In this document: piece by piece, positions 8,120 through 17,093 of the stretch
Numbering within the stretch: position 1 is the first letter of the stretch
Layout: the number at the start of each line of letters is the position of its first letter
Assembly: GCA_023665475.1 (NCBI GenBank)
Contig: JAMPEB010000002.1
Coordinates: 62,001 to 126,000, forward strand
Direction of reading: 5' to 3'
DNA: 64,000 bases
Origin: Lachnoclostridium sp.
Lineage (GTDB): Bacteria; Bacillota; Clostridia; Lachnospirales; Lachnospiraceae
Notes under the pieces: generated by a model
Seen by the model: the letters and a program-made list of their open reading frames with translations, nothing else
What the model was told of the DNA's origin: nothing
Database searches by the model: none
Position numbers and translations under genes: made by a program

Positions 8120-10810
8120 TCAATTCTCCCGATACTCCGGAAAGCTGAGGATTACTTTAAAGACATCCCCGTCCAACTGAATCTCAAAAGTTCCGCCCTG
8201 CGCCTGCGTCAGACTTTTGGCAATGAAAAGCCCAAGACCGCTTCCTTCCGTAGTTCTGGAAGCGTCTCCCCGGATAAAACGCTCCGTCAGTTCATCTCCC
8301 CGCATGTTAATCTGCCGTTCCGAAATATTTTTAACGGAAAGCTCTATGGTATCTCCCACGGAAAGACCTACATATACTCTGGTATTCTCCAAGGCATACT
8401 TATAGATATTGTGAAACAGGTTTTCTATAATACGCCACATACGGCGGCTATCCGCATAGATATATGCCGGAACATCCTCATTCTCCAGCACTACCTGAAG
8501 CTTCTTCTCCTCCAATCTCTCGGAAAACTCTCCCACAGTCTGCTTTAACAGTTCGGTCAGATTCAATTTTTCCATGTCCAGAATAATATTGCCGGAAGAA
8601 ATCTTGGAAGCTTCTACAAGGTCGTCCGTAAGCTGCTTCAGCCTCTGCGCCTTGCTGTCCAGAATATCGATATATCCCTTTGCCGGTTCCTCTTCTATTT
8701 TCAGACGCTTTAACAAATCCACATAGTTGATGATGGAAGTAAGCGGTGTCTTAATATCATGAGATACATTCGTAATAAGGTCTGTTTTCATCTGCTCGTC
8801 TTTGATACTGGTAGCCACTGCCTTGCGGATGCCTTCGCCGATATTATTCACCGCATCTGCCAATTCTCTGCTTGTGCCGCTCAGGGAATCCAGATTTAAT
8901 TTGTAATCCACCTCCCCGTCACGGATACGCTTAATACCCTCTATAATACTGACGCGCTCCGCATTTTGTTTAAACAGCCTCATACCCACCATGCCGTCAG
9001 CAAACACCACACCCAAAATGAGGAATATTACGCGAAATCCTCCCTTATCCCGCAGTATCAGGACTAAAAAGATGGCAAATAAATTCATCATCAAAAACAG
9101 ATTATAGGGAATCAAGGTTCTGACCGCCAGATTCCTGTGAAAGAACATAAAGCGTATTCCCTTTATAATAAGCCTTATCAGATAATAACAAAAGCTTCCC
9201 CTGAAAAGGATTCTGCCGCGGATACGGCGCGCCAGACTATGCAGTATGATACTGACTCCAAGACTTAAGGAGGCTCCGAATATGCCATAAGTTCCATACT
9301 CATACAATTTTGTCTCACTGAGCGCCAATAACTCGGAATGACTATGATATACCGTATCCGCCACTTCCTGCAGCATGGTTCCTCCGATGGAGCAGCCATA
9401 AACCAAAGCGGCTCCAAAAAGAAGCAGTAATTCTGTCCAGATATGATCAATAAAACTCAGTTGGTACTTTCTTTCCCCTTCTTTATTGTAACATTCCCCC
9501 GCCGTCACGGTGAGATAACCGCAAAGCCCTATCCATAACAAAGAAAGGACTACGATAACGGCAATAATTTTCCTGATATTGGGCACAATCCTGCAAAATA
9601 CGGCATTGGCATCGTAAAAAGCGTCCCCTTCTACGGAATACGCCATATCCACCGCCATCCAGATATGGGTTTTCTCCGGATATACATAACTGTAATTGTT
9701 CACATAGCGGTAAATATCCCCCTCGGTAATGCCTGTATTTCCTACAAATTCAAGATTCTCTAAATAACAGACCAGATAAGTTCCATATTCCGAAAAATAT
9801 TCCGTAATCTCACTGTCCGCAATTCCCTTTAACGCCGGCAGATTCGTATAGGTGCTGGTAATACCGTTTTCCCCCTGCATTCGTATGGCATATTTAAAAT
9901 TACCTTTGTCTTCCTCATAAAGTTCCTGTCCCTTTTGATACACCTCATAGCTCTCGGACAGATGTTCTATGGTTCTTACCACACTGTCCTGTAATTCCAG
10001 ATATTCAATCCAATCTCCTGCATAGGCAACCAACTGGCGCTCCCTGTCCACCGTCTCATAACGACAGCTTAACAGGGAAATATAGATAGTAAAGCTTCCG
10101 TCGTCTTCTCTGGACACATTAATTTGATTAGAATCCCTCGCCATGATATAAGAAAATGCCATATCTTCCAACTGCTCTACCGTCAACTGCTCCATAACGG
10201 TTTTCAACTGTTCCGCTTCCTCTTCGGAATGCCTGCTCTCCGCATTTTCATCCGGCAGATAAACCGAATCCGTTCCGGCTTTCGGTACAAAAGCGCTGTC
10301 CAGAAATCCGGCAAAATATAACTGACCGTCTTCGTCCAACGCAAAATTTTCTATGGAGGCAGCGGGTCCGAAATAATTCACAAAATCAGACATACTCATG
10401 GCGCGATTCGTGTATTCCACACCATGCTTTCCCCATTTGATCAAATCATCCAATCGGTAAACGGCTGTGACAGTTTCCTCTCCTTGCGCCATATTATAGC
10501 GGTTGGCATATTGCGTTATGTCAATCTTTTTTCCGGCGTCGAACCTTCCTGCGGTTTCCATCTGGTCCTTTATTACCACATACTCTATAATATCCGCAGC
10601 CGCCGTATTTACCATATCATGAAAAACCTGAGAATCTCCAAATTCCGGTTCCGTGTCCAGAGGGGCAAGCCAATATATCTGCGACTCCTTCATGGACTCT
10701 ACGCCCAAGTAGGAATTAAACAGGATGCCTGCCAAAGCCACCATGATTAATGTCGCCGTAAAATGTTGTACAAGACCCAGAGCCAGTCTTTTTAAAATAG
10801 GTCTTTTCAT
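8120..10810 (-). CDS. Membrane sensor histidine kinase with large extracellular domain
   Basis: The 896-residue protein has an N-terminal membrane segment (about residues 17-33), an extracellular region of roughly 370 residues, then about five to six hydrophobic spans (about 415-620), a HAMP-like linker, the dimerisation/phosphoacceptor motif ITNVSHDIKTPLTSI with the phosphorylated histidine near residue 680, and a catalytic ATPase domain with ENLFHNIYKYA (N box) and GSGLGLFIAKSL (G box). The multi-span middle resembles antibiotic- and envelope-sensing kinases of Firmicutes, but the signal is not identifiable. It lies 33 bases after its response-regulator partner. Confidence 0.93.
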   Translation of the reverse strand: MKRPILKRLALGLVQHFTATLIMVALAGILFNSYLGVESMKESQIYWLAPLDTEPEFGDSQVFHDMVNTAAADIIEYVVIKDQMETAGRFDAGKKIDITQYANRYNMAQGEETVTAVYRLDDLIKWGKHGVEYTNRAMSMSDFVNYFGPAASIENFALDEDGQLYFAGFLDSAFVPKAGTDSVYLPDENAESRHSEEEAEQLKTVMEQLTVEQLEDMAFSYIMARDSNQINVSREDDGSFTIYISLLSCRYETVDRERQLVAYAGDWIEYLELQDSVVRTIEHLSESYEVYQKGQELYEEDKGNFKYAIRMQGENGITSTYTNLPALKGIADSEITEYFSEYGTYLVCYLENLEFVGNTGITEGDIYRYVNNYSYVYPEKTHIWMAVDMAYSVEGDAFYDANAVFCRIVPNIRKIIAVIVVLSLLWIGLCGYLTVTAGECYNKEGERKYQLSFIDHIWTELLLLFGAALVYGCSIGGTMLQEVADTVYHSHSELLALSETKLYEYGTYGIFGASLSLGVSIILHSLARRIRGRILFRGSFCYYLIRLIIKGIRFMFFHRNLAVRTLIPYNLFLMMNLFAIFLVLILRDKGGFRVIFLILGVVFADGMVGMRLFKQNAERVSIIEGIKRIRDGEVDYKLNLDSLSGTSRELADAVNNIGEGIRKAVATSIKDEQMKTDLITNVSHDIKTPLTSIINYVDLLKRLKIEEEPAKGYIDILDSKAQRLKQLTDDLVEASKISSGNIILDMEKLNLTELLKQTVGEFSERLEEKKLQVVLENEDVPAYIYADSRRMWRIIENLFHNIYKYALENTRVYVGLSVGDTIELSVKNISERQINMRGDELTERFIRGDASRTTEGSGLGLFIAKSLTQAQGGTFEIQLDGDVFKVILSFPEYREN

Positions 10811-10843
10811 TGTTTCTCCGTTTCTATAGCAATTTCCAAGCTT

Positions 10844-11536
10844 TTATTGCCTGTCTATTTTATATCCTACGCCCCATACCACCTTCAAATATTTGGGTTC
10901 TTTGGGGTTAATTTCAATTTTTTCACGAATATGACGGATATGCACCGCAACGGTATTTTCCGCACCGATGGCATCTTCGTTCCAGATACTTGAATAAATC
11001 TCATTGATGGAAAACACCTTTCCCTGATTTTTTAGTAACAGCAGCAGGATATTATACTCAATGGGCGTCATCTTTACGGACTCCCCGTCCACTGTCACCT
11101 GTTTTGTGTCATCGTTTACAATAAGACCGCCAACCTGATAGAGCGAATGATTATCGCCATGCAGACTCCCTAACGATGTGTATCGGCGGAGATTGGATTT
11201 CACTCTCGCCGCCAATTCCAACGGATTAAAGGGTTTTGCAATATAATCGTCCGCTCCGATATTCAGCCCGAATATCTTATCCGTGTCTTCCGATTTCGCA
11301 GACAATATAATAATGGGAATACTGCTGTGTTCCCGAATCTTAAGCGTTGCCCTGATGCCGTCCAGCCTAGGCATCATCACATCCATAATCAGCAAGTGAA
11401 TCTCCTCTTTCTCCAAAACCTCAATTGCCTGCTGCCCATCATATGCTTTGAAAATTTTATAGCCGTCCTGACTTAAATAAATCTCAATGGCATCTACAAT
11501 TTCTTTGTCATCATCACATACTAATATATTTGCCAT
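10844..11536 (-). CDS. OmpR-family DNA-binding response regulator
   Basis: The 230-residue protein starts at 11536 (MANILVCDDDKEIVDAIE) behind GAGGAGATT. The receiver domain has the acidic pair CDDD, the phosphorylated aspartate in LLIMDVMMPRLDG (about residue 53) and KPFNPLEL. The C-terminal winged helix has YNILLLLLKNQGKVFS and VAVHIRHIREKIE. It is paired with the downstream histidine kinase. A 52-base repeat lies 45 bases before its start, in the probable mRNA leader. Confidence 0.95.
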   Translation of the reverse strand: MANILVCDDDKEIVDAIEIYLSQDGYKIFKAYDGQQAIEVLEKEEIHLLIMDVMMPRLDGIRATLKIREHSSIPIIILSAKSEDTDKIFGLNIGADDYIAKPFNPLELAARVKSNLRRYTSLGSLHGDNHSLYQVGGLIVNDDTKQVTVDGESVKMTPIEYNILLLLLKNQGKVFSINEIYSSIWNEDAIGAENTVAVHIRHIREKIEINPKEPKYLKVVWGVGYKIDRQ

Positions 11537-11569
11537 AATCTCCTCTTTTCCGTGCTTATACCCCCGCAT

Positions 11570-11632
11570 ATCGCAGGCCTCTGCCTGCGATACTGCTACC
11601 AATAAAGAGTTTGAAAGTTTACTTTCAAACTT
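11570..11632. repeat. Interspersed palindromic element, family B, copy 1
   Basis: The 52 bases at 11581-11632 are identical to 25848-25899. The element contains ATCGCAGGC / GCCTGCGAT (11570-11578 and 11583-11591) and a near-perfect AGTTTGAAAGT / ACTTTCAAACT hairpin (about 11608-11631). It lies downstream of pgeF and upstream of the response regulator gene, so it could act as a terminator for one or a leader structure for the other. Confidence 0.8.
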
Positions 11633-11639
11633 TTTTGCC

Positions 11640-12602
11640 TCAATTATTCCTTATCATTAAAAAAGCTCCCAGATTGCCCCTCTTTCCCTGACTTGCCCTG
11701 TGGGAAAAAAGATAATCCGGATTATGACAGGTACAAATATCCGTTACCGCAATCCTTTCCGGCAAAATCCCTGCCCTTCTGAGAATCATAAGATTGGCCA
11801 GCCATAAATCAAGCTGATATTTGCCCTCTTCTTTTCCGTCTTCCACCACATGGGTATAGCAGCCCCGTGTTCCGCCCCTGTACCCTGCTTTTATAATTTC
11901 CTGTTCCAGAGCTTCCTCTCCCTTGAACAGTTCCATAAATACCTGAGCTACTTCCCCGCTGACTTCGTAACAGTCCTGACAGATAGAAGGTCCGATGGCT
12001 GCATACAGATGTTCCGGCTTTGTCCCAAAATACTTCCCCATGGCTTCCACCATGCATGCTCCCATTCTTTCCGCAGTACCGCGCCAGCCGGAATGCGCCA
12101 GCCCGATTGCCCGATGAACGGGGTCCACAAAATAAAGAGGCACGCAGTCTGCGTAAGAAGTCACCAGAACAATTCCCGGAATATCCGTAATCAGACCGTC
12201 CACATCCGTGTAATCCAAGGGTCTCAGAATCCCCTTCCCCCTGTCAGCCTCCGTGACCTGTCTGATGTTGGTAGTGTGTGTCTGCTGTGACAGCACCATA
12301 TCCTCAACAGAACAGTCAAGGACTTCCGCCACCTTCTCATAATTCGCGCGGACTTTTCCGGGAGCATCCCCTCTGTTAAAATTCAGATTCAGGCTTCGGA
12401 AAATCCCCTCGCTGACGCCGCCCGTTCTGGTGGTAAACAAATGCTTTACCATCCCCGTATCGGCAAGCAAAGGAAATTCCAAGTATTCCATAGAATTGTA
12501 TTCCACGGAATTGTATTCCGTTGGTGCTGTTTCCTGCCGCATACACTGTTGTTTGATATTATTTTTATACAGGGTACGATCTGCCCGCTTTACCTGATAC
12601 AT
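11640..12602 (-). CDS. pgeF: Multicopper-oxidase-fold purine nucleoside phosphorylase / peptidoglycan editing factor (YfiH family)
   Basis: This family acts on purine nucleosides and has also been linked to correct muropeptide composition. The 320-residue protein shows the family core TTRTGGVSEG, LSQQTHTTNIR, TSYADCVPLYFVDP, GLAHSGWRGTAERM and IGPSICQDCYEVS, supplying the conserved His and Cys zinc ligands. The N-terminus carries an unusual short tandem EYNSVEYNSMEY, encoded by 15-base repeats around 12481-12520. The start follows CAGGAAAATAT. It sits between yraN and the two-component genes. Confidence 0.93.
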   Translation of the reverse strand: MYQVKRADRTLYKNNIKQQCMRQETAPTEYNSVEYNSMEYLEFPLLADTGMVKHLFTTRTGGVSEGIFRSLNLNFNRGDAPGKVRANYEKVAEVLDCSVEDMVLSQQTHTTNIRQVTEADRGKGILRPLDYTDVDGLITDIPGIVLVTSYADCVPLYFVDPVHRAIGLAHSGWRGTAERMGACMVEAMGKYFGTKPEHLYAAIGPSICQDCYEVSGEVAQVFMELFKGEEALEQEIIKAGYRGGTRGCYTHVVEDGKEEGKYQLDLWLANLMILRRAGILPERIAVTDICTCHNPDYLFSHRASQGKRGNLGAFLMIRNN

Positions 12603-12643
12603 ATATTTTCCTGCCTGTTACCGATTCTTTTATCAAATACAAA

Positions 12644-13018
12644 CTATCTATAGCCACGCCTATTGGCGTAAATATGCGGGAATGCATTGGGAATCCATTG
12701 TATTTCCTCTCCGTCGATTGCCACCACATCATATCTCACCATAGCGTTCTCCGAAACATGATGCAAAAACCTATAATAATCCGCCACTTTACAAATCTGC
12801 TGTTGTTTTTTGATGTCCACGGCGGCGGCAGCGCTTCCGAAAGTCTTTCCGCTCCTGTATTTTACCTCCACAAATACAAGGCAATTCCCCTCATAGCCTA
12901 CAATATCGATTTCTCCCTGATGTCCTCTGAAATTTCTCTCCACAATCCGCATTCCGCGCGCCGTCAGATAGTCTGCCGCAATCTGCTCTTTATGAAACCC
13001 CAGCCTCCTTTTATTCAT
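12644..13018 (-). CDS. yraN: YraN/UPF0102 family endonuclease-like protein
   Basis: The start at 13018 (MNKRRLGFHKEQIAADYL) follows GGGGAATTGTAT; a TTG two codons earlier is less likely. The 124-residue protein has the UPF0102 motifs ERNFRGHQGEIDIVGYEG and LVFVEVKYRSGKTFGSAAAAV, which form a restriction-endonuclease-like fold (D/E...EVK). The cellular role is uncertain; DNA repair or uptake has been proposed for relatives. It commonly follows rnhB, as here after ylqG/ylqH. Confidence 0.93.
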   Translation of the reverse strand: MNKRRLGFHKEQIAADYLTARGMRIVERNFRGHQGEIDIVGYEGNCLVFVEVKYRSGKTFGSAAAAVDIKKQQQICKVADYYRFLHHVSENAMVRYDVVAIDGEEIQWIPNAFPHIYANRRGYR

Positions 13019-13080
13019 ATACAATTCCCCATCCGTTTCTCATGATGTACAGGATTGTTCCACAAAATCATTTCCCGTAA

Positions 13081-13380
13081 TCACTTTATCTTGCCTTTAA
13101 TCTTATCCATAGAGTCTACAAAAATAAGAATTTCAGCCACTACTTCATATAATTCCGGCGGTATCATTTCTCCGATTTCCAATTTGGACAAGGTATCGGC
13201 AAGCTTATCATCCCTATGTATGGGAATATCGCTCTCCTTTGCCTTTTCAATCATCTTCTCGGCAACTAATCCCCGGCCGCTGGCTATGACCTTGGGCGCA
13301 TCCTCCTCCGGATTATACTCCAGAGCAATGGCCTGCTTGATTTTTTGTTCTTTCTTTTCTTTCTCTCCCGCCATATTCAT
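13081..13380 (-). CDS. FlhB C-terminal-domain homologue (YlqH-like)
   Basis: About 99 residues starting at 13380 (MNMAGEKEKKEQK); a longer frame into the preceding gene has no ribosome site. The body, IALEYNPEEDAPKVIASGRG followed by DDKLADTLSKLEIGEMIPPELYEVVAEIL, matches the cytoplasmic domain of the FlhB/EscU export switch, with the NPTH autocleavage motif replaced by NPEE, so self-cleavage is not expected. B. subtilis ylqH occupies the same place next to ylqG and rnhB. Confidence 0.85.
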   Translation of the reverse strand: MNMAGEKEKKEQKIKQAIALEYNPEEDAPKVIASGRGLVAEKMIEKAKESDIPIHRDDKLADTLSKLEIGEMIPPELYEVVAEILIFVDSMDKIKGKIK

Positions 13381-13420
13381 ACCATGCCTTTCCGCAAACT
13401 GCGAATTCCCGATACCTGTT

Positions 13421-15178
13421 TCACGCCCGCACATCAAAGGCATACTGCGAAAGCTTTATATTACCCGCCCGCGCCAGCAGATTTTGAATCACTCCGTTTG
13501 TCCGGAAAGCATCGTCCTCGTCCCCACTATTTCTTATCTGCATTTTACAACTGCAATCATAACCTCGCTTCTTCAGTCGCTCCGTCAAGAGGTCCATATG
13601 CTCTTCCAAAAAATCCAACATATCATCATCCTGCACATAAAACTGTGTGTTTACCTTTTGATTCTGCATGGACACATACACATCCACGGGACCCAGATGA
13701 TCCATATCTAAATGCAAGAGGGCGCTGACCGCACCATCTTTTGAGGCTAAATTTTTCTTGTTGGTATATACATATAATTCTCCGTGGGCGTTATGCTGCT
13801 GAAACCGCAGGGGCAGTTGGATATAAGTGCATACCTGATTTACCTGCTGCATAAAATCCAGATTGCCGCTTAGATTCGCCGACGCCTTGTAGGCTTCCGT
13901 GGAGGTCTGCCCTGCGCTCTCTAAAATCCGCGTCACTCCTCTAATCTGTTTGTCCAGTCTCTGGTACAGTTCTTCCACCCTATTGGGATTCGCCACATCT
14001 TCCGGCTTTATGGTCCAGAGTTTCTGCAGATTATTGTTCACGATATTCTGTAAATCTTTATTTCCTATGAGTTCCCTTAACAACTTTGTGTCGTGTTCCG
14101 CAATGCCTTTTTGCAGCGCCTGTCCGGCAAAATCCAATAATTTTGATACATCCGCATTCTCGGGAATTTCCTGACCTGTAAGACCGGAAAGTTCTTTTGC
14201 CAGATTTTGGATTTGTGAAAAGATTTCCTTGGACGGGGCATCTAAGACAGCCTCCTGCGCGGCGCTGTCTGTTGTCACGATATCCTCTGGGGTAACATTA
14301 CCCGGGGTAATCTCACCCTGTGCAGTATTCCCCGTGGCAATATCCTCTGCAACAACATTCTGTAAAACCGTATTTGAGGAACCGACATTCTCCGAATCGT
14401 TGGTATTTAGAATGTTTTCCGGCAATATTCCCTCCTGCTGCAGGGTATCTTCTCCCGCAAAGGTCTCCAAAAGAGCCTCCGCAGGCATTTCCGCCGCCAT
14501 GGACAATATCTCCCGGTAAAGTCCTGCCGCTCCTTCCACATTGCCGGACTGTGCCATGTTCTGCATCACATCGGGCAAAGCCTCCAGCACATCATTCATC
14601 CCGTTTACCAATTGGTGGGTGAGATTTTTATAGGCTTCCAATTGTTCTAAATTATTCTCTGTCACGGGCAGGGAAAGCCTGTGTAAATCTATAATATCTA
14701 AAATTTCCGCATCCGGAAAAGCCATTACTTCCCGAAATACCTGCTGCAGGGAATTTTTGTCAATAGGCAGCCCCGCTCCCATCATCTGCCTTGTCATTTC
14801 CACCGTAGTATCATTCACCGGAAGAGATGCCATATCCAATGCTTTTAAAGTATTGGCATCCGTTGCCATATTGGCAAACAACGGGCTTAAAACAAGAGCT
14901 TTCCCGTTGTTCCGCACTTGAAAAGTCATGTTTTTTCCCACTTCGATATTAACGCTCTGCTCCAGCCTTGCGCTCATCAAAAAATCTTCCAAAACCTTAA
15001 TCTGCACCTCGCTGCCGTTCTTAGCCACTACCTCGCCCTGAATGGTCTGTCCCGGCACGAGGGCGCGAATCTGACGACTTATCTGGGCAGCCTTCGCAGA
15101 ATCCGCCTGTGTCTGTGATACCGCCTTCTCCGCGTCAGCCGGCGGTCTGTCGGTTTTAAAAAAATCCGTTAATCTCAT
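13421..15178 (-). CDS. FliK/flagellar hook-length-control-like protein (YlqG-like)
   Basis: The 585-residue protein has an N-terminal OB-like segment (GQTIQGEVVAKNGSEVQIKV), a long helical and low-complexity middle rich in Glu, Thr and Asn (about residues 215-305) and a C-terminal domain with LYVYTNKKNLASKDGAVSALLHLDMDHLGPVDVYVSMQ, typical of FliK C-termini. No signal peptide is visible. It starts 2 bases after rnhB and is followed by the FlhB-like gene, as in B. subtilis ylqG-ylqH. The function of this non-flagellar pair is unknown. Confidence 0.8.
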   Translation of the reverse strand: MRLTDFFKTDRPPADAEKAVSQTQADSAKAAQISRQIRALVPGQTIQGEVVAKNGSEVQIKVLEDFLMSARLEQSVNIEVGKNMTFQVRNNGKALVLSPLFANMATDANTLKALDMASLPVNDTTVEMTRQMMGAGLPIDKNSLQQVFREVMAFPDAEILDIIDLHRLSLPVTENNLEQLEAYKNLTHQLVNGMNDVLEALPDVMQNMAQSGNVEGAAGLYREILSMAAEMPAEALLETFAGEDTLQQEGILPENILNTNDSENVGSSNTVLQNVVAEDIATGNTAQGEITPGNVTPEDIVTTDSAAQEAVLDAPSKEIFSQIQNLAKELSGLTGQEIPENADVSKLLDFAGQALQKGIAEHDTKLLRELIGNKDLQNIVNNNLQKLWTIKPEDVANPNRVEELYQRLDKQIRGVTRILESAGQTSTEAYKASANLSGNLDFMQQVNQVCTYIQLPLRFQQHNAHGELYVYTNKKNLASKDGAVSALLHLDMDHLGPVDVYVSMQNQKVNTQFYVQDDDMLDFLEEHMDLLTERLKKRGYDCSCKMQIRNSGDEDDAFRTNGVIQNLLARAGNIKLSQYAFDVRA

Positions 15179-15180
15179 TT

Positions 15181-15942
15181 TTATACCCCAATAAAATTTT
15201 TGATAAAGCTCTTCCTGTGGATAGGCGTAGGACCATGTTTTTTCAGTGCTTCAATATGCGCGGCGCTGCCATAGCCCTTATTCCCTGCGAACCCGTACTC
15301 AGGATATTCCCTATCATATTCCACCATCAGCCTATCCCTGATTACTTTTGCATAAATACTCGCCGCTCCTATGGAAATACTCTTGGCATCCCCCTTGATA
15401 ATCGGCACTTGCCGGATATCCACTCCCGGTATGGTCACTGCATCGTTTAACAAAAGAGCCGGCTTCACCGAAAGCTTTCCGACTGCCTCCCTCATGGCTT
15501 CATAAGTAGCCTGTAAAATGTTAATCTCGTCAATCCGTTCGGGAGAAGCATAACCCACCGCACACGCTACCGCCTTTTCCTCTATCTCCAAAAAAAGCGC
15601 CTCTCTCATTTTTTCGGAGAGCTGCTTGGAATCATTAATATATAAAATATCACAATCTTTGGGCAAAATCACTGCCCCTGCCACCACAGGCCCCGCAAGG
15701 GGACCTCTGCCCACTTCGTCAATGCCGCAGATAAACCGGCAGTCCCCATATTGTTTCTCATATAGTTTCAGCGCCTCTATCCGCTCTTTTTCCTTCTCCA
15801 ATGCCTCCAGCCTCTTTTTTGCCAAAAGCACTATTTTTTTGACGCCTTCCCTGTCATCTTCCTCATAGCATTGTATGAATTGCGGCAGTTCATCCCTGCG
15901 AAGCGTCTGAAGCTGTTCTTTTATCTCTTTCAGTGTTTTCAT
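15181..15942 (-). CDS. rnhB: Ribonuclease HII
   Basis: RNase HII cuts RNA-DNA hybrids and starts removal of misincorporated ribonucleotides. The catalytic core begins at residue about 72 with ICGIDEVGRGPLAGPVVAGA (the Asp-Glu-Asp/Gly motif); NDSKQLSEKMRE and ASIYAKVIRDRLM follow. An N-terminal helical extension of about 70 residues makes it 253 residues, as in other Firmicutes. It belongs to the rbgA-rnhB-ylqG-ylqH run. Confidence 0.96.
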   Translation of the reverse strand: MKTLKEIKEQLQTLRRDELPQFIQCYEEDDREGVKKIVLLAKKRLEALEKEKERIEALKLYEKQYGDCRFICGIDEVGRGPLAGPVVAGAVILPKDCDILYINDSKQLSEKMREALFLEIEEKAVACAVGYASPERIDEINILQATYEAMREAVGKLSVKPALLLNDAVTIPGVDIRQVPIIKGDAKSISIGAASIYAKVIRDRLMVEYDREYPEYGFAGNKGYGSAAHIEALKKHGPTPIHRKSFIKNFIGV

Positions 15943-15993
15943 CCGTTGTTTACCCCTGTTCTTTGTACATCTTCACTTTACTGCGTCCATCAC

Positions 15994-16539
15994 CTAAGGT
16001 CCCAGCAGCCCGAATTTTGAAAAAGGCCAGATGCGCAGCCACGCCTTCCCCACAATATCTTCCCTGTGAACATTTCCTATGCTTTCCTTGCGGCTGTCAT
16101 TGCTGTTATTACGGTTGTCCCCCATCACAAAATACTCGTCGTTTTCAAGGGTTATAGGCTGTGCCGCAATCCCCACATTCTGCGCTTTGATAATTTCCCG
16201 TCCGTAACTTTCCTCAAGAACCTCTCCGTTGATATAAATACTGCCGTTATCATCAATCTGCACCGTTTCCCCGGGCATCCCGATAACCCTTTTGATATAA
16301 TATTTCCCGTCTTCCTGTTTAGAAGGAAATATGATAATGTCAAATCTTTTCGGTTTACTGAACCGGTAGGTCAGTTTATCGATAATCAACTGGTCGCCGC
16401 TTGACAGCGTTGTCTCCATGGAACTTTGCTGTACCTGTGTCCTCTGCCCTACGAAAGTACAGATCAAATAAGTAATGACCAGCACTATCAAAAGATAGAA
16501 ACCCGTATTCAACAATTCCTTTAATATCTTATTTTTCAT
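15994..16539 (-). CDS. lepB: Type I signal peptidase, copy 3 in the run
   Basis: The 181-residue membrane peptidase has an N-terminal anchor (LLNTGFYLLIVLVITYLICTF), catalytic serine in QQSSMETTL (residue 40), catalytic lysine in YYIKRVIGMPGE (residue 83), and the C-terminal GDNRNNSNDSR box. The start at 16539 is used because the longer frame lies inside the neighbouring copy. It begins one base after that copy and is roughly three quarters identical to it, so the pair arose by tandem duplication. It removes signal peptides at the outer face of the membrane. Confidence 0.95.
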   Translation of the reverse strand: MKNKILKELLNTGFYLLIVLVITYLICTFVGQRTQVQQSSMETTLSSGDQLIIDKLTYRFSKPKRFDIIIFPSKQEDGKYYIKRVIGMPGETVQIDDNGSIYINGEVLEESYGREIIKAQNVGIAAQPITLENDEYFVMGDNRNNSNDSRKESIGNVHREDIVGKAWLRIWPFSKFGLLGP

Positions 16540-16540
16540 A

Positions 16541-17086
16541 CTATTGATGCTCCAATACCCCAAACTTTGAAAAAGGCCAGATGCGCAGCCACGCTCTCCC
16601 CACAATATCCTCCCTGTGAATATTGCCGATGATTTCCATACGGCTGTCACTGCTGTTATTGCGGTTGTCACCCATCACGAAATATTCGTCCTCACCAAGG
16701 GTAATAGGTTTTGCCGCGATTCCTACATTCTCCGCTCTGATGATTTCCCGCCCGTAACCTTCCTCAAGAACTTCTCCGTTGATGTAAATCCTGCCGGCGT
16801 CATCAATCTGTATCGTCTCTCCCGGCATTCCGATAATTCTTTTGATATAATAGGTGTTTTCCTGATACTTAAAAGGAAATACGATAATATCATACCGCTT
16901 AGGATCACTAAATTTATAAGTCAGCTTATCTACGATCAGATTATCCCCGTTGGAAAGAGTCGCCTCCATAGATTCCCCTTCCACTTCCGTCCTCTGACCC
17001 ACAAAAGTAATTACCAGATAGGTGATCAAAAGTACCACCAAAAGATAGAGTCCTGTGTTAAACAACTCCTTCATTACTTTATTCAT
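16541..17086 (-). CDS. lepB: Type I signal peptidase, copy 2 in the run
   Basis: The 181-residue protein has a membrane anchor at residues 9-29, catalytic serine 39 in EGESMEATL, catalytic lysine 82 in YYIKRIIGMPGE and the GDNRNNSSDSR box. The start follows AGGAGGAGTAACGGTATC. It lies 7 bases after rbgA and directly before a near-identical copy. Both keep every catalytic residue, so both should be active. Confidence 0.95.
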   Translation of the reverse strand: MNKVMKELFNTGLYLLVVLLITYLVITFVGQRTEVEGESMEATLSNGDNLIVDKLTYKFSDPKRYDIIVFPFKYQENTYYIKRIIGMPGETIQIDDAGRIYINGEVLEEGYGREIIRAENVGIAAKPITLGEDEYFVMGDNRNNSSDSRMEIIGNIHREDIVGRAWLRIWPFSKFGVLEHQ

Positions 17087-17093
17087 GATACCG

